DNA of 64,000 nucleotides, from assembly GCA_963828185.1 (NCBI GenBank), contig CAWHDV010000015.1:124001-188000 (forward strand). The letters run 5' to 3'. Position 1 is the stretch's first letter. Each line of letters opens with the position of its first letter. Source of the DNA: Rhodoblastus sp963828185 (GTDB lineage: Bacteria > Pseudomonadota > Alphaproteobacteria > Rhizobiales > Beijerinckiaceae). Positions 9,310-24,016 of this stretch are shown here, in pieces. Under the pieces are notes generated by a model. It was not told where the DNA came from. It saw nothing but the letters and a program-made list of their open reading frames with translations, and did no database searches. Both the position numbers and the translations under genes were made by a program.

Positions 9310-10074
9310 ATGTCGGATTCTCCCTCCCAGCGCGCGGGAAGCGTCGATGCGCAGGAACTCGCCCGTTTCGCCAAGCTCGGCGACAGCTGGTGGGATCTTT
9401 CCGGACCGCAGCGGGCCTTGCACAGGTTCAATCCGGTGCGCGTCGCTTATCTGCGCAACCTCTTCTGCTCGCATTTCCCCGACGGGTCCAAACCGCGCGA
9501 CCGCGACGGCGACAAGCCCCTCGCGAGCCTGCGGATCGTCGATCTCGGCTGCGGCGGCGGCCTCCTGGCCGAACCGCTGGCGCGCCTCGGCGCGACGGTG
9601 ACCGCCATTGATCCGGCGGAAGAGAACATTCAGGCCGCCCGCCGCCACGCCGAAGCCGGCGGCCTCGACATCGACTATCGCCCGATCACTGTCGAGGCCC
9701 TGGCCGAAACGGGCGAGAGTTTCGACGCGGTGCTCGCCATGGAGGTGCTGGAGCATGTCGCCGACGTGGAGGGGTTTTTGCGCGCGGCGGCGACGCTGGT
9801 CCGCCCCGGCGGACTCTTCGTCGGCGCGACCTTGAACCGCACGCTGAAAAGCTACGCCCTGGCGATCGTCGGCGCCGAATACCTGCTGCGCTGGGTCGAG
9901 CCGGGCACCCATGACTGGGCGAAATTCCTGCCCCCCCGGGAATTGCTCAAGCCGCTCGAGGCTGAAGGATTGCGCGAAATCGACCGCGCCGGCGTCGTCT
10001 ATCATCCGCTGCGCGACGAATGGCGTCTGTCCGGCGATTTGGATGTGAATTACATGATCGCGCTGGAAAAATGA
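9310..10074 (+). CDS. ubiG: Ubiquinone biosynthesis O-methyltransferase
   Basis: SAM-dependent methyltransferase of 254 residues that carries out the two O-methylation steps of ubiquinone synthesis. The SAM-binding glycine motif VDLGCGGG is at about 77-84, and the N-terminal FAKLGDSWWDLSG segment is typical of UbiG. The ATG at 9310 is chosen because it starts at the family N-terminus; the frame is open further upstream without similarity. It is convergent with the ATP synthase operon and separated from it by an intrinsic terminator. Confidence 0.94.
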   Translation: MSDSPSQRAGSVDAQELARFAKLGDSWWDLSGPQRALHRFNPVRVAYLRNLFCSHFPDGSKPRDRDGDKPLASLRIVDLGCGGGLLAEPLARLGATVTAIDPAEENIQAARRHAEAGGLDIDYRPITVEALAETGESFDAVLAMEVLEHVADVEGFLRAAATLVRPGGLFVGATLNRTLKSYALAIVGAEYLLRWVEPGTHDWAKFLPPRELLKPLEAEGLREIDRAGVVYHPLRDEWRLSGDLDVNYMIALEK

Positions 10075-10100
10075 AAACGGCCCCTCGGTAAGGGGCCGTC
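10074..10100 (-). terminator. Intrinsic terminator of the atp operon
   Basis: A perfect 9-bp stem ACGGCCCCT/AGGGGCCGT with a 5-nt loop. On the minus strand it is followed by TTTTCATTTTT, and it lies just after atpC. It also abuts the end of ubiG but has no T-run in that direction. Confidence 0.75.
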
Positions 10101-10131
10101 CATATATCCAGGCGAGGCGTAAAAAAAACGG

Positions 10132-10533
10132 TCAGGCGCTGATCGCCACCTTCAGCTCGTTGAGCTGCGCAAGCTTTTCGGCGGCGGCGTTGATCGTCTC
10201 CTCCGACTTGGCGTCGGCGAGATCGTCCTCGGCGTTCTTGATCTGGATGGCGAGCTGCGCCGCGTCGAACTGCTCCAGCGGCGCCGAATATTCGGCGAGC
10301 AGCGTCAGTCCGCCGCCCGCGATATCGGCAAAGCCGCCGCGCACGAAAAGCCTGGTCTTCTTGCTCGACGTCTCGTCGATCTGCACGATGCCCGCCTTCA
10401 GCACGGTCATGACAGGCGCATGGTCCTTCATGACCGTGAACTCGCCTTCGATCCCCGGCACGACGACGGCTTCGACTTCACCCGAAAACAGCAGTTTCTC
10501 GGGCGAGACGAGCTCGAAGTGAAATGTCGCCAT
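10132..10533 (-). CDS. atpC: ATP synthase F1 subunit epsilon
   Basis: Subunit of 133 residues from the F1 central stalk. The beta-sandwich domain (FELVSPEKLLFSGEVEAV, VVPGIEGEF, GGFADI) is followed by a short helical tail. It is the last gene of atpHAGDC. The ATG at 10533 is preferred over one four codons upstream because it gives the family N-terminus MATFHFELVSPE. The operon contains only F1 genes; in alphaproteobacteria the F0 genes form a separate operon, not seen here. Confidence 0.94.
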   Translation of the reverse strand: MATFHFELVSPEKLLFSGEVEAVVVPGIEGEFTVMKDHAPVMTVLKAGIVQIDETSSKKTRLFVRGGFADIAGGGLTLLAEYSAPLEQFDAAQLAIQIKNAEDDLADAKSEETINAAAEKLAQLNELKVAISA

Positions 10534-10623
10534 GAAACTCTCCAAAACCGGGCGTCCGCCCGTCCGGGCGCTTTGTCTTGCATGACTCCGGCGGGCAAAG
10601 CCGCCGGAATCGCGTGAAAAAAA

Positions 10624-12070
<1,447 letters not shown>

Positions 12071-12099
12071 TTTTTCGGTCCTCACATTCTCTATGACGG

Positions 12100-12970
12100 T
12101 CAGAGCGCTTCGGCGCCCGAGATGATTTCGATCAGTTCCTTGGTGATCATCGCCTGACGCGAACGATTGTAGATCGTCGTCTGCTTCTTGATCATTTCGC
12201 CGGCGTTGCGCGTGGCGCTATCCATGGCGCTCATGCGCGCGCCTTGTTCCGAGGCGGCGTTTTCCAGCAGGGCGCGGAAAATCTGCACCGAAATGTTGCG
12301 CGGCAGCAGCGTCGCCAGAATTTCGTCCTGGCCGGGCTCATATTCATAGCTCGCCGCGCTCGCCGGCTGGTCGCCGCCGATCTGGGCGGGGATCATCTGC
12401 TGCGCCGTCGGAATCTGCAGGATCACCGAGCGGAATTTCGAATAGAACAGGGTGGCGACGTCAAATTCGCCTGCTTCGAACCAGCTGATGATCTTCTTGC
12501 CGATCGGATCGGCGTTCTCGAACCCGAGCTGGCGCACCGAGCGCAGGTCGATCAGTTCGACGATCTGCTTTTCGAACTGCCGGCGCAGCTGGTCATAGCC
12601 CTTCTTGCCGATGCACAGGATCTTGACCGTCTTGCCCTGCGCCTGCAGCGACAGCGCCTTGTCGCGCGCGAGGCGGGCGATCGACGAGTTGAATCCGCCG
12701 CACAGGCCGCGCTCGGCGGAGGCGACCACCAGCAGATGAAGTCTCGCTCTTGCCATTGCCCGACAAAAGCGCGGGTCCCGTGCCGGCGGCGATGCCGGAC
12801 GCGAGATTGGCCAGAACCGCATCGATGCGCTCGGCATAGGGGCGCGCGGCTTCGGCGGCCTGCTGGGCGCGGCGCAATTTCGCCGCAGCCACCATCTGCA
12901 TGGCCTTGGTGATTTTCTGCGTCGCCTTCACGGAGGCGATGCGATTGCGTAGGTCCTTCAACGAGGGCAT
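12100..12970 (-). CDS. atpG: ATP synthase F1 subunit gamma (frame broken by one extra base)
   Basis: Central-stalk rotor subunit. The N-terminal part (MPSLKDLRNRIASVKATQKI) starts at ATG 12970 and runs to GNGKSET. The remainder, beginning HLLVVASAERGLCGGFN and ending in the conserved C-terminal helix (RQAMITKELIEIISGAEAL), is in another frame. One extra base in GAAGTC (plus strand, 12738-12743) divides them; without it the protein is 289 residues, as expected. It lies 29 bases before atpD and 100 bases after atpA. Confidence 0.93.
12738..12743 (-). other. Probable one-base insertion in atpG at a GANTC site
   Basis: The coding strand reads GACTTC where GAG-ACT-CAT is expected. Removing one T gives GACTC and restores the Thr-His codons of the HLLVVASAERGLCG segment. 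Confidence 0.85.
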
Positions 12971-13070
12971 GGTTTTCCGCTCGACTGCCGTTGCCCCAAC
13001 CGGATGATCCGGCCAGAGTGACGATCAAAAAGGCGAGCCCGTCGTCAGCGACGTCGGGCCCGATGCGAAT

Positions 13071-14600
<1,530 letters not shown>

Positions 14601-14601
<1 letters not shown>

Positions 14602-15173
14602 CAGCCGACCTCTTTCATGCGTGTGCGGAGCGAGTTGAGTTTGGTTTTCAGCGAGGCGTCAACCATGCGAGAACCAAGCTGGACGACAATGCCGCCAATG
14701 ATCGACGGATCGACATTGACGTTGACCTTGACGGTCGAGCCGCCCGACACCTGACGCAGCGCTTCTTCGAGCGCTGCGGTGTGGTCGGGCGAAAGCGGTT
14801 CGGCGACGGTGACCTGCGCGCGGGTCACGCCCTTGGCCTTGTCGTTCAGCGCGTTGAAGGCGCGGATCATGTCCGACAGGACGAACAGGCGGCGTTTCGA
14901 GGCCACGAGCTTCACGAAATTGGCGGTCAGTCCGCCGATGCCGGCGCCGTTGAGGACGGCCGCCATGGCCTTGAGCTGGTCTTCGGCGGAAAAAACCGGG
15001 CTGGCGACAAATCGCCGCAGGTCGGCGCTTTCATCGAGCATGGCCGCGAATTTCTGCAGGTCGCCGGCGACGGAATCGGTGGCGTTCTGCTCCTGCGCAA
15101 GGGAAAACACGGCCTGCGCATAGCGTTCCGCAACGCCGGATGTCGGATTTTTCGAGTCGTCGACTTCAGCCAC
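14601..15173 (-). CDS. atpH: ATP synthase F1 subunit delta
   Basis: Peripheral-stalk subunit of 190 residues linking F1 to F0. The conserved SGVAERYAQAVFSLAQEQ start and the C-terminal GGSTVKVNVNVDPSIIGGIVVQLGSRMVD segment, which pairs with the b subunit, are present. I choose GTG at 15173 because it precedes the family N-terminus; the longer open frame upstream has no similarity. It is the first gene of atpHAGDC; its stop overlaps the atpA start. The 231 bases between priA and this start should contain the operon promoter. Confidence 0.93.
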
Positions 15174-15404
15174 GCGGAACAGCCCCTTCCTTGCTACGAT
15201 CAGACAATTTCTCACCCATCTACGGCCCGACGCCAGGGTCGGCGACTTTTGATGGACTAAACTGTCTGGAAACGGGAAGTTGGCGCGAACCGTCCTTCCC
15301 GAAAGGCGGGCGTCAGGTAACATAGGGCGCCCCGCCGCGCAACCCTGACCGAAGCAGCGGAAATAGGGCTTTGTGATAATAAGGACAGGAAAAGGCCGAA
15401 ACGC

Positions 15405-17645
15405 TCACAAAAAATTTTGCGGATCAACGTCGACGGACACACAAATCCCGCCGCGAGGCTTGGGCGCCCTCGCCAACATCTGCCGCAAGAACCCCTGCAG
15501 GTCGGCGCGCCGCGGCGCCTTTACCAAAAGTCGAAATCGATGCTGGCCGCGCACCACGGCGATCGGCGCCTCCGCCGGCCCCAGCACGACAATATCGTCC
15601 TCGCCAGGCATCTGGCCAGGCGCGGCGATGCTCCATCCGGCCTTTTCGGGCGGCTGATGGGCGGCGCGCGCCAGGGCGCGGGCCTGGACCTCCGCCGCCG
15701 CACGGTCGGGACCGGCGACGATCAGCGCCGCGAGCCTGCCAAAGGGCGGCAGGCGCGCGTCGCGGCGCGCCTGCGTCTCCTCGCGATAGAAGCGCTCGAA
15801 ATCGCCCGACAGCAGCGCCCGCAGCACGGGATGCTCCTTTTGCCAGGTCTGCAGCAGGGCGCGGCCGGGCTTTTCGCCGCGGCCCGCGCGGCCCGCCACC
15901 TGGTTGAGCAACTGGAACGTGCGTTCCGCCGCGCGCGGATCGCCGTTCGCCAGGCCGATATCGGCGTCGACCACGCCGACCAGGGTGAGATGCGGAAAAT
16001 TATGCCCCTTGGCGACCAGTTGCGTGCCGATGACCAGATCGAACCTGTGCTCCGCCACCGCCTGCAATTCGGCGCGCATCCGCTCCGTTCCACCTGGCAT
16101 GTCGGACGAAAGCACCAGCTGGCGCACGTCGGGGAAAAGTTCGGCGGCCTCTTCGGCGAGGCGCTCGACGCCCGGCCCGCAGGCGCTGAGCGCATCCGCC
16201 GCGCCGCAGGCCGGGCAAAGGTCGGGACGACGCTCGACATGGCCGCAATGGTGGCAGACCAGGGCGCGGCGAAACCGATGTTCGACCAGCCAGGCCGAGC
16301 AGTTCGGGCACTGGAACTTGTGGCCGCAGGACCGGCACAGGGTCAGCGGCGCATAGCCGCGCCGGTTGAGGAACAGCAGGGCCTGCTCGTTGCGTGCGAA
16401 GTTTTGCCGCAGGGCTTCGGCAAGGCGCGGCGAAATCCATTTGCCGCGGGGCGCCGCCTCCTTGCGCAGGTCGATCGCCTCGATCAGCGGCAGGTCACGG
16501 CCGGCGTAACGATTTTGCAGGCGCAGATGGGCGTAGCGGCCCTGCCGGGCGTTCTCGCGCGTCTCGATCGAGGGCGTGGCCGAGGCAAGGACGACAGCGC
16601 AGGATTCGACGCGCGCCCGCACCACCGCCATGTCGCGGGCGTGATAGGCGACGCCGTCGTCCTGCTTGTAGGCGGCCTCGTGCTCCTCGTCGACGACGAT
16701 CAACCGGGGGTTGGCGAAGGGCAGGAACAGGGCGGAACGGGCGCCCGCCACCACCCGGACCTCGCCGGACGCCACGCCGCGCCAGATTTTTTCGCGCCGA
16801 CGCGGCGACAGCGCGGAATGCCATTCGGCGGGCCGGTGGCCGAAACGCGCGGCGAACCGCTCGAGGAATTGCGCGGTCAGGGCGATTTCCGGCATCAGGA
16901 TCAGGGCCTGGCCACGGTCGCGCAGGGCCTGGGCCACCGCCTCGAAATAGACTTCCGTCTTGCCGGAGCCGGTGACGCCTTCGAGCAGGATGGGCTTGAA
17001 GGCGCGCGCCGCCACCGCTTCGCGCAGGGCCGCCGCCGCTTTCTCCTGGTCCGCCGCCAGGGAGGGAGTCGCGAAATCGGGATCGGGCGTCTCCGCCGCC
17101 TTTTCCGGCGGCAGCGCCAAGGTCTCCAGCACGCCGTCATCGACCAGCGCGTCGATCACGCTGGCCGAGACGCCGGCGCGGCGCGCCAGATCGCTCTTGC
17201 TTGTCGCAAGCCCGCCTTCGGCCGCCTCCAGCACGCGTTTTCGCGCCGGCGTGGCGCGTTGCGGCGCGGCCCCGGTCAGGCGCAGGCCGATGCGCAGCGG
17301 TTCGTCGCCCGGAGCCTCCGCCGCCCGCGTCGCCATCCGCAACACCATGCCGCGCGGCGCCAGCGTCCAGGCGGCGACCCAATCGACGAAGGCGCGCAAC
17401 TTCGGTGGCAGCGGCGGCATGTCGAGCCGGTCGCCGACCGGCTTGAGGGCGCCCGCGTCGCCATCCCGCAACAGCCAGACGACGCCGGAAGCCTGCCGCG
17501 TTCCAAGCGAAACGGAGACGAAATCGCCCTCAGCCAGGCGCAGGCTGGCAGGAATGCGATAGGAATAGGGATGATTGACGGCGACGGGAACCAGAACGTC
17601 GGCGATTATTTTCGGCGCGTCGTTCCCGCTCGCCTCGCTGGTCAT
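15405..17645 (-). CDS. priA: Primosomal replication-restart helicase PriA
   Basis: Superfamily 2 DNA helicase of 746 residues that reloads the replisome at stalled forks. Walker A GVTGSGKT is at 223-230 and Walker B DEEH at 319-322. Paired zinc-binding cysteines (CRSCGHKFQCPNC, CHHCG, CPAC) follow in the middle of the C-terminal half. The N-terminal 3' DNA-end-binding domain is present (YSYRIPASL). Location next to the atp operon is common in alphaproteobacteria. It starts only 15 bases after secA. Confidence 0.95.
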   Translation of the reverse strand: MTSEASGNDAPKIIADVLVPVAVNHPYSYRIPASLRLAEGDFVSVSLGTRQASGVVWLLRDGDAGALKPVGDRLDMPPLPPKLRAFVDWVAAWTLAPRGMVLRMATRAAEAPGDEPLRIGLRLTGAAPQRATPARKRVLEAAEGGLATSKSDLARRAGVSASVIDALVDDGVLETLALPPEKAAETPDPDFATPSLAADQEKAAAALREAVAARAFKPILLEGVTGSGKTEVYFEAVAQALRDRGQALILMPEIALTAQFLERFAARFGHRPAEWHSALSPRRREKIWRGVASGEVRVVAGARSALFLPFANPRLIVVDEEHEAAYKQDDGVAYHARDMAVVRARVESCAVVLASATPSIETRENARQGRYAHLRLQNRYAGRDLPLIEAIDLRKEAAPRGKWISPRLAEALRQNFARNEQALLFLNRRGYAPLTLCRSCGHKFQCPNCSAWLVEHRFRRALVCHHCGHVERRPDLCPACGAADALSACGPGVERLAEEAAELFPDVRQLVLSSDMPGGTERMRAELQAVAEHRFDLVIGTQLVAKGHNFPHLTLVGVVDADIGLANGDPRAAERTFQLLNQVAGRAGRGEKPGRALLQTWQKEHPVLRALLSGDFERFYREETQARRDARLPPFGRLAALIVAGPDRAAAEVQARALARAAHQPPEKAGWSIAAPGQMPGEDDIVVLGPAEAPIAVVRGQHRFRLLVKAPRRADLQGFLRQMLARAPKPRGGICVSVDVDPQNFL

Positions 17646-17660
17646 GGCCGCGTCTGGCCG

Positions 17661-20483
<2,823 letters not shown>

Positions 20484-20792
20484 TCCGAAGACCTTTCAGA
20501 GCGACGCCAGCGCGCGCCGCGATCTGCTGAAAAAAACCGCCTTCCGGCGAACGACAGGACTGGCGAGGGGACCCGCCCCCGGGAACCAGGCCCTGAGGAA
20601 CGTCGTCCCAGGGATGATCCGCCCAATGTCGGGAGCCGTCGCTCCCGGAACAAGGCGCCGCGCCCCGCTCGCGAACTTTGCGACATTTGCTTGACAAAAA
20701 GCGGCTCAAAACCGCGCCAACCGGGATTGAGCGCCAGGAATGCCGGCGAGGAATAGAAGCGGGGCGCCGGCTTGTCAACGAACGCCGGTATT
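20484..20792 (-). other. Gene-free space upstream of secA
   Basis: No convincing gene is visible in these 309 bases. The secA promoter should lie here. An inverted repeat GCCGGCG (20742-20748) / CGCCGGC (20765-20771) could form a weak hairpin after the DUF2147 gene but has no T-run. Confidence 0.4.
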
Positions 20793-21182
20793 TCAGCGTT
20801 CTCTTTTCCAGGTCTCGCCGCCGCACAGGCCGCCAGCCGGAAGGCAGCCCTTGATCTTCAAGTGAACGGCGTCGCTCAGCGAGACTTCGCCGGCATAGGT
20901 CTTGCCGTTGTCGAGGTTGAAGATGGGCCCGCGCCAGACCGCGCCGTCGCGGCGCAGGCCGAGCAGGATTTTCCGGCCGATCGACGATTTTTCGCCCGGT
21001 CCCGGCTTGGGGGCCTCGGCGATGAAGCCGCACAGGTCTCGGCCGCAGGGCTTGACCCGGATGACCGCGGATCCGTCGGCGACGCGCCATAATCCCATGG
21101 GCGTCGGTGTTTCGCCGGCGCGCGCCGGGGCAAGGCAGGCCAGCAAAAAGGCGGACATCGCCGCCGCAGTAAAGAATTTCAT
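20793..21182 (-). CDS. Secreted DUF2147 family protein
   Basis: Protein of 129 residues with an N-terminal signal peptide (MKFFTAAAMSAFLLACLAPARA) and the DUF2147 pattern: GLWRVADGSAVIRVKPCG, LCGFI, the GKTYAGEVSLSD segment, LKIKGCL and a final GGETWKR. It should be periplasmic or secreted; the family is beta-rich and its function is not established. Its ATG overlaps the hemD stop by four bases (ATGA), suggesting translation coupled to hemD. Confidence 0.87.
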   Translation of the reverse strand: MKFFTAAAMSAFLLACLAPARAGETPTPMGLWRVADGSAVIRVKPCGRDLCGFIAEAPKPGPGEKSSIGRKILLGLRRDGAVWRGPIFNLDNGKTYAGEVSLSDAVHLKIKGCLPAGGLCGGETWKRER

Positions 21183-21892
21183 GCTTTTTCAATCCGTTGG
21201 TCGACGACGCGCGGCCGCAGAAGCGACATGAGCGAGTCTTCGTCGGCGTGCGAAGCGGTGACGATCCTGTCCGGCGGGGCCCAGCCGCCGCAGACGGAAG
21301 CAATTTCCTCGGACAAGCAGAGATGGACGAGCGAGTGCGCGGCCTGGCGACCCATCAGCTCCAGCGCGATGGCGGCGCTACGGGGAGAATAATGCAGGAC
21401 AGCGTCGATTTCCCGCCGTTCCAGCGCCGCGACGACCGGTGCCGTCCACGCTGCGACCGGCCGCGCGGCATAGGTTTCGACAATTTCGACGCCCCAGCCT
21501 TTTTCGCGCAGGCGTCGCTCGAGATGCGGCTTGCGCTCGCGACCGGCAAGATAAAGCGCGGATTTCGTCACGCCCTCCGCTAGCAGGACATCGGCGAGCG
21601 CCCGGCTGTCGGCGGCGACGCAGAGGATCGAAAAGCCCAGCGCGCGTCCCGCCCTGGCCGTTTTCTGGCCGACGCAGACAAGCGGCAGCCCGAGCAGCGG
21701 CTCCGAGGGCGTCAGCCCGGCGAAAGCCTGGGCGCTGGTCGCCAGCAGCAGGTCGAACGGCGCCAGCGGCGGCGCGGCGCCCGTCGGCGCGATCTCGATC
21801 ACCGGGGCGACAATGGCCTCATGACCAAGCGCCGCCAGTTTCTGCGCCGTGGGCGCCGCCTGGCTGGAGGGCCGCGTCACCAGCACGCGCAT
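21179..21892 (-). CDS. hemD: Uroporphyrinogen-III synthase
   Basis: Enzyme of 237 residues that cyclises hydroxymethylbilane to uroporphyrinogen III. The N-terminus MRVLVTRPSSQA and the HSPRSAA-like segment (LHYSPRSAAIA) are diagnostic, although the family is poorly conserved overall. The start at 21892 is chosen because MRVLVTRP is the family start and lies five bases after the hemC stop. Operon hemC-hemD-DUF2147. The hemX/mitofilin-like and hemY genes that often follow hemD in Rhizobiales are missing here. Confidence 0.9.
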   Translation of the reverse strand: MRVLVTRPSSQAAPTAQKLAALGHEAIVAPVIEIAPTGAAPPLAPFDLLLATSAQAFAGLTPSEPLLGLPLVCVGQKTARAGRALGFSILCVAADSRALADVLLAEGVTKSALYLAGRERKPHLERRLREKGWGVEIVETYAARPVAAWTAPVVAALERREIDAVLHYSPRSAAIALELMGRQAAHSLVHLCLSEEIASVCGGWAPPDRIVTASHADEDSLMSLLRPRVVDQRIEKA

Positions 21893-21897
21893 GGCGT

Positions 21898-22836
21898 TCA
21901 AAAGCTCAGGAGGTCGGCTGGCGCGCCCTTGAGGATATCTCGCGCCGCCGTCTCGCCCAGATGCGCCGCGTCCTTGGCCGGCCCCTCGACGCGGGCGTCG
22001 TAGGCTTCGGAGCCGTCCTTGCGCAGCACGACGCCGTAAAAGCTCAGCCGGTCGCCGGCGACAACCGCATGGCCGGCGATCGGCGTGCGGCACGAGCCGT
22101 CGAGGACGGCGAGAAAGGCGCGCTCGGCCGCGAGGGCGTGGCCGGTCTCGACGTCGCAGATCGCCGCCAGATCGGCCTGGATGCGCGAATCATCCGTCCG
22201 CGCGGTAATGGCGATGGCGCCCTGGCCGCAGGCCGGAGGAAACAGGTCAAGCGGCAGGATGGAGGTCGCCTTGTCGGCGAGACCCAGGCGCTTCAGCCCG
22301 GCCAAGGCGAGCAAGGTGGCCGCGAATTCGCCGCTTTCCACTTTCCGGAGCCTTGTCTGCACATTGCCGCGCAAAAGCTCGACTTCGAGATCGGGGCGCA
22401 GGCGCCGGATCATCGCCTGGCGCCGCAAGGAGGCCGATCCGACGCGCGCCCCGTGCGGCAGGTCCGCCAGATTTTTCGCCACGCCGCCGATGAACGCGTC
22501 GCGCACGTCCTCGCGCGGCAGGTAGCCGGCGACGATGAGCCCGTCCGGCAAGCGCGTCGGCAGATCCTTGGCCGAATGGACGGCGATGTCGATCGCGCCC
22601 TCGAGTTGCGCCTGATCGAGCTCGCGGGTGAAAAGCCCCTTGCCGCCGACGTCGCTCAAGGGGCGGTCCTGGATCATGTCGCCGCTGGTCTTGATGACGA
22701 CGAGTTCGAAATGTTCTTCCGGCGCGCCATGAACGAGAGCCAGACGGCGGCGCGTCTCATGCGCCTGCGCCAGCGCCAGGGGGCTGCCGCGTGTGCCAAT
22801 TTTCAACCAGGGCGCCAAAATTCCACTCCAGGGCAT
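21898..22836 (-). CDS. hemC: Porphobilinogen deaminase (hydroxymethylbilane synthase)
   Basis: Joins four porphobilinogens into hydroxymethylbilane. The N-terminal KIGTRGSPLALAQ signature, the DLPTRLPDGL segment and the cofactor-cysteine motif GSCRTPI (dipyrromethane attachment) are clear. From ATG 22836 the protein has 312 residues, normal for the family; an open extension upstream to 22938 has no similarity and would reach almost to the tsaD start. It is divergent from tsaD, a conserved alphaproteobacterial arrangement. Confidence 0.94.
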   Translation of the reverse strand: MPWSGILAPWLKIGTRGSPLALAQAHETRRRLALVHGAPEEHFELVVIKTSGDMIQDRPLSDVGGKGLFTRELDQAQLEGAIDIAVHSAKDLPTRLPDGLIVAGYLPREDVRDAFIGGVAKNLADLPHGARVGSASLRRQAMIRRLRPDLEVELLRGNVQTRLRKVESGEFAATLLALAGLKRLGLADKATSILPLDLFPPACGQGAIAITARTDDSRIQADLAAICDVETGHALAAERAFLAVLDGSCRTPIAGHAVVAGDRLSFYGVVLRKDGSEAYDARVEGPAKDAAHLGETAARDILKGAPADLLSF

Positions 22837-22940
22837 TTTGATTTGATCGGGTGGCGGACTATAGGGAAAAGCGCGCGGCGGCGAAAGCGGCCGGCGGAAT
22901 TTTCGCGTTCTCCGGGAACGCGGCTTGAGCGAGGTCATCC
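22837..22940 (+). promoter_or_regulatory. Divergent promoter region hemC/tsaD
   Basis: A 104-base space between divergent starts. A TATAGG-like element near 22860 (GACTATAGGG) could be a -10 box for the plus strand. This is inferred from orientation. Confidence 0.35.
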
Positions 22941-24011
22941 ATGCGGCCGGGTCTGCGCGTTCTGGGCATAGAGAGCACCTGCGACGAAACCGCCGCGGCG
23001 GTGGTCGAAACCAATTCGATGGGTCGCGGCGCGATCCTGTCCAACGCCGTGCTCAGCCAGATCGCCGAACACGCCGCCTATGGCGGCGTGGTGCCGGAAA
23101 TCGCCGCCCGCGCGCATATCGACGCGCTCGACAAGCTGATCCGCCGCGCCCTGGATGAAGCCGGCTGCGGCGTCGACGATCTCGACGCCGTCGCCGCCGC
23201 CGCCGGACCGGGGCTGATCGGCGGGGTCATGGTCGGCCTGACCACCGGAAAGGCCATTGCGCTCGCGGCGAACAAGCCTTTCATCGCCGTCAATCACCTC
23301 GAAGGCCACGCGCTGACGCCGCGCCTGACCGACGGAATCGATTTTCCCTATCTGCTGTTGCTGGTTTCCGGCGGCCACAGCCAGCTGGTGGCGGTCAACG
23401 GCGTCGGCGATTACCGCCGGCTCGGCTCGACGGTGGACGACGCGCTCGGCGAGGCCTTCGACAAGGCGGCCAAATTGCTCGGCCTGCCCTATCCCGGCGG
23501 CCCGCGGGTCGAACAGGCGGCCGCCAACGGCGATCCCGCGCGGTTCGATTTTCCCCGCCCGATGGCGGGCCGCAAGACTCCCGATTTTTCCTTTTCCGGC
23601 CTGAAAACCGCGGTGCGGCTCGAGGCCGAGCGCGTCGCGCCCCTGACCAGGACCGATATCGCCGATCTCTGCGCCTCCTTCCAGGCGGCGGCGGTGGACG
23701 TCATCGTCGATCGCTGTCGCGCCGCCCTGCGTCTGCTTGCCGATGCGCCGCGTCCGCCCACCGCTTTGGTGGCGGCGGGCGGCGTCGCCGCCAATGGCGC
23801 GATCCGCAGGGCCCTCGCCCGTCTATGCGCCGAATCCGGCCTGCGACTGGCTCTGCCGCCGCCGGGCCTTTGCGCCGACAACGGGGCGATGATCGCCTGG
23901 GCTGGCCTGGAGCGCTTCCGGCTCGGCCTCGTCGACGGCATGGATTTCGCGGCCCGCCCCCGCTGGCCGCTCGATTCGCACAAGGATCCCCGTTGGCACG
24001 GCAAGGCATAA
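22941..24011 (+). CDS. tsaD: tRNA N6-adenosine threonylcarbamoyltransferase
   Basis: Universal enzyme of 356 residues that transfers the threonylcarbamoyl group to A37 of ANN-decoding tRNAs, with TsaB and TsaE. The start GIESTCDET and the metal-binding His119 and His123 (NHLEGH) are present, as are the ASKH-fold glycine-rich motifs. The ATG at 22941 is the family start. It is followed by a PLD-like gene whose start is only a few bases after this stop. Confidence 0.96.
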   Translation: MRPGLRVLGIESTCDETAAAVVETNSMGRGAILSNAVLSQIAEHAAYGGVVPEIAARAHIDALDKLIRRALDEAGCGVDDLDAVAAAAGPGLIGGVMVGLTTGKAIALAANKPFIAVNHLEGHALTPRLTDGIDFPYLLLLVSGGHSQLVAVNGVGDYRRLGSTVDDALGEAFDKAAKLLGLPYPGGPRVEQAAANGDPARFDFPRPMAGRKTPDFSFSGLKTAVRLEAERVAPLTRTDIADLCASFQAAAVDVIVDRCRAALRLLADAPRPPTALVAAGGVAANGAIRRALARLCAESGLRLALPPPGLCADNGAMIAWAGLERFRLGLVDGMDFAARPRWPLDSHKDPRWHGKA

Positions 24012-24016
24012 CCCTT

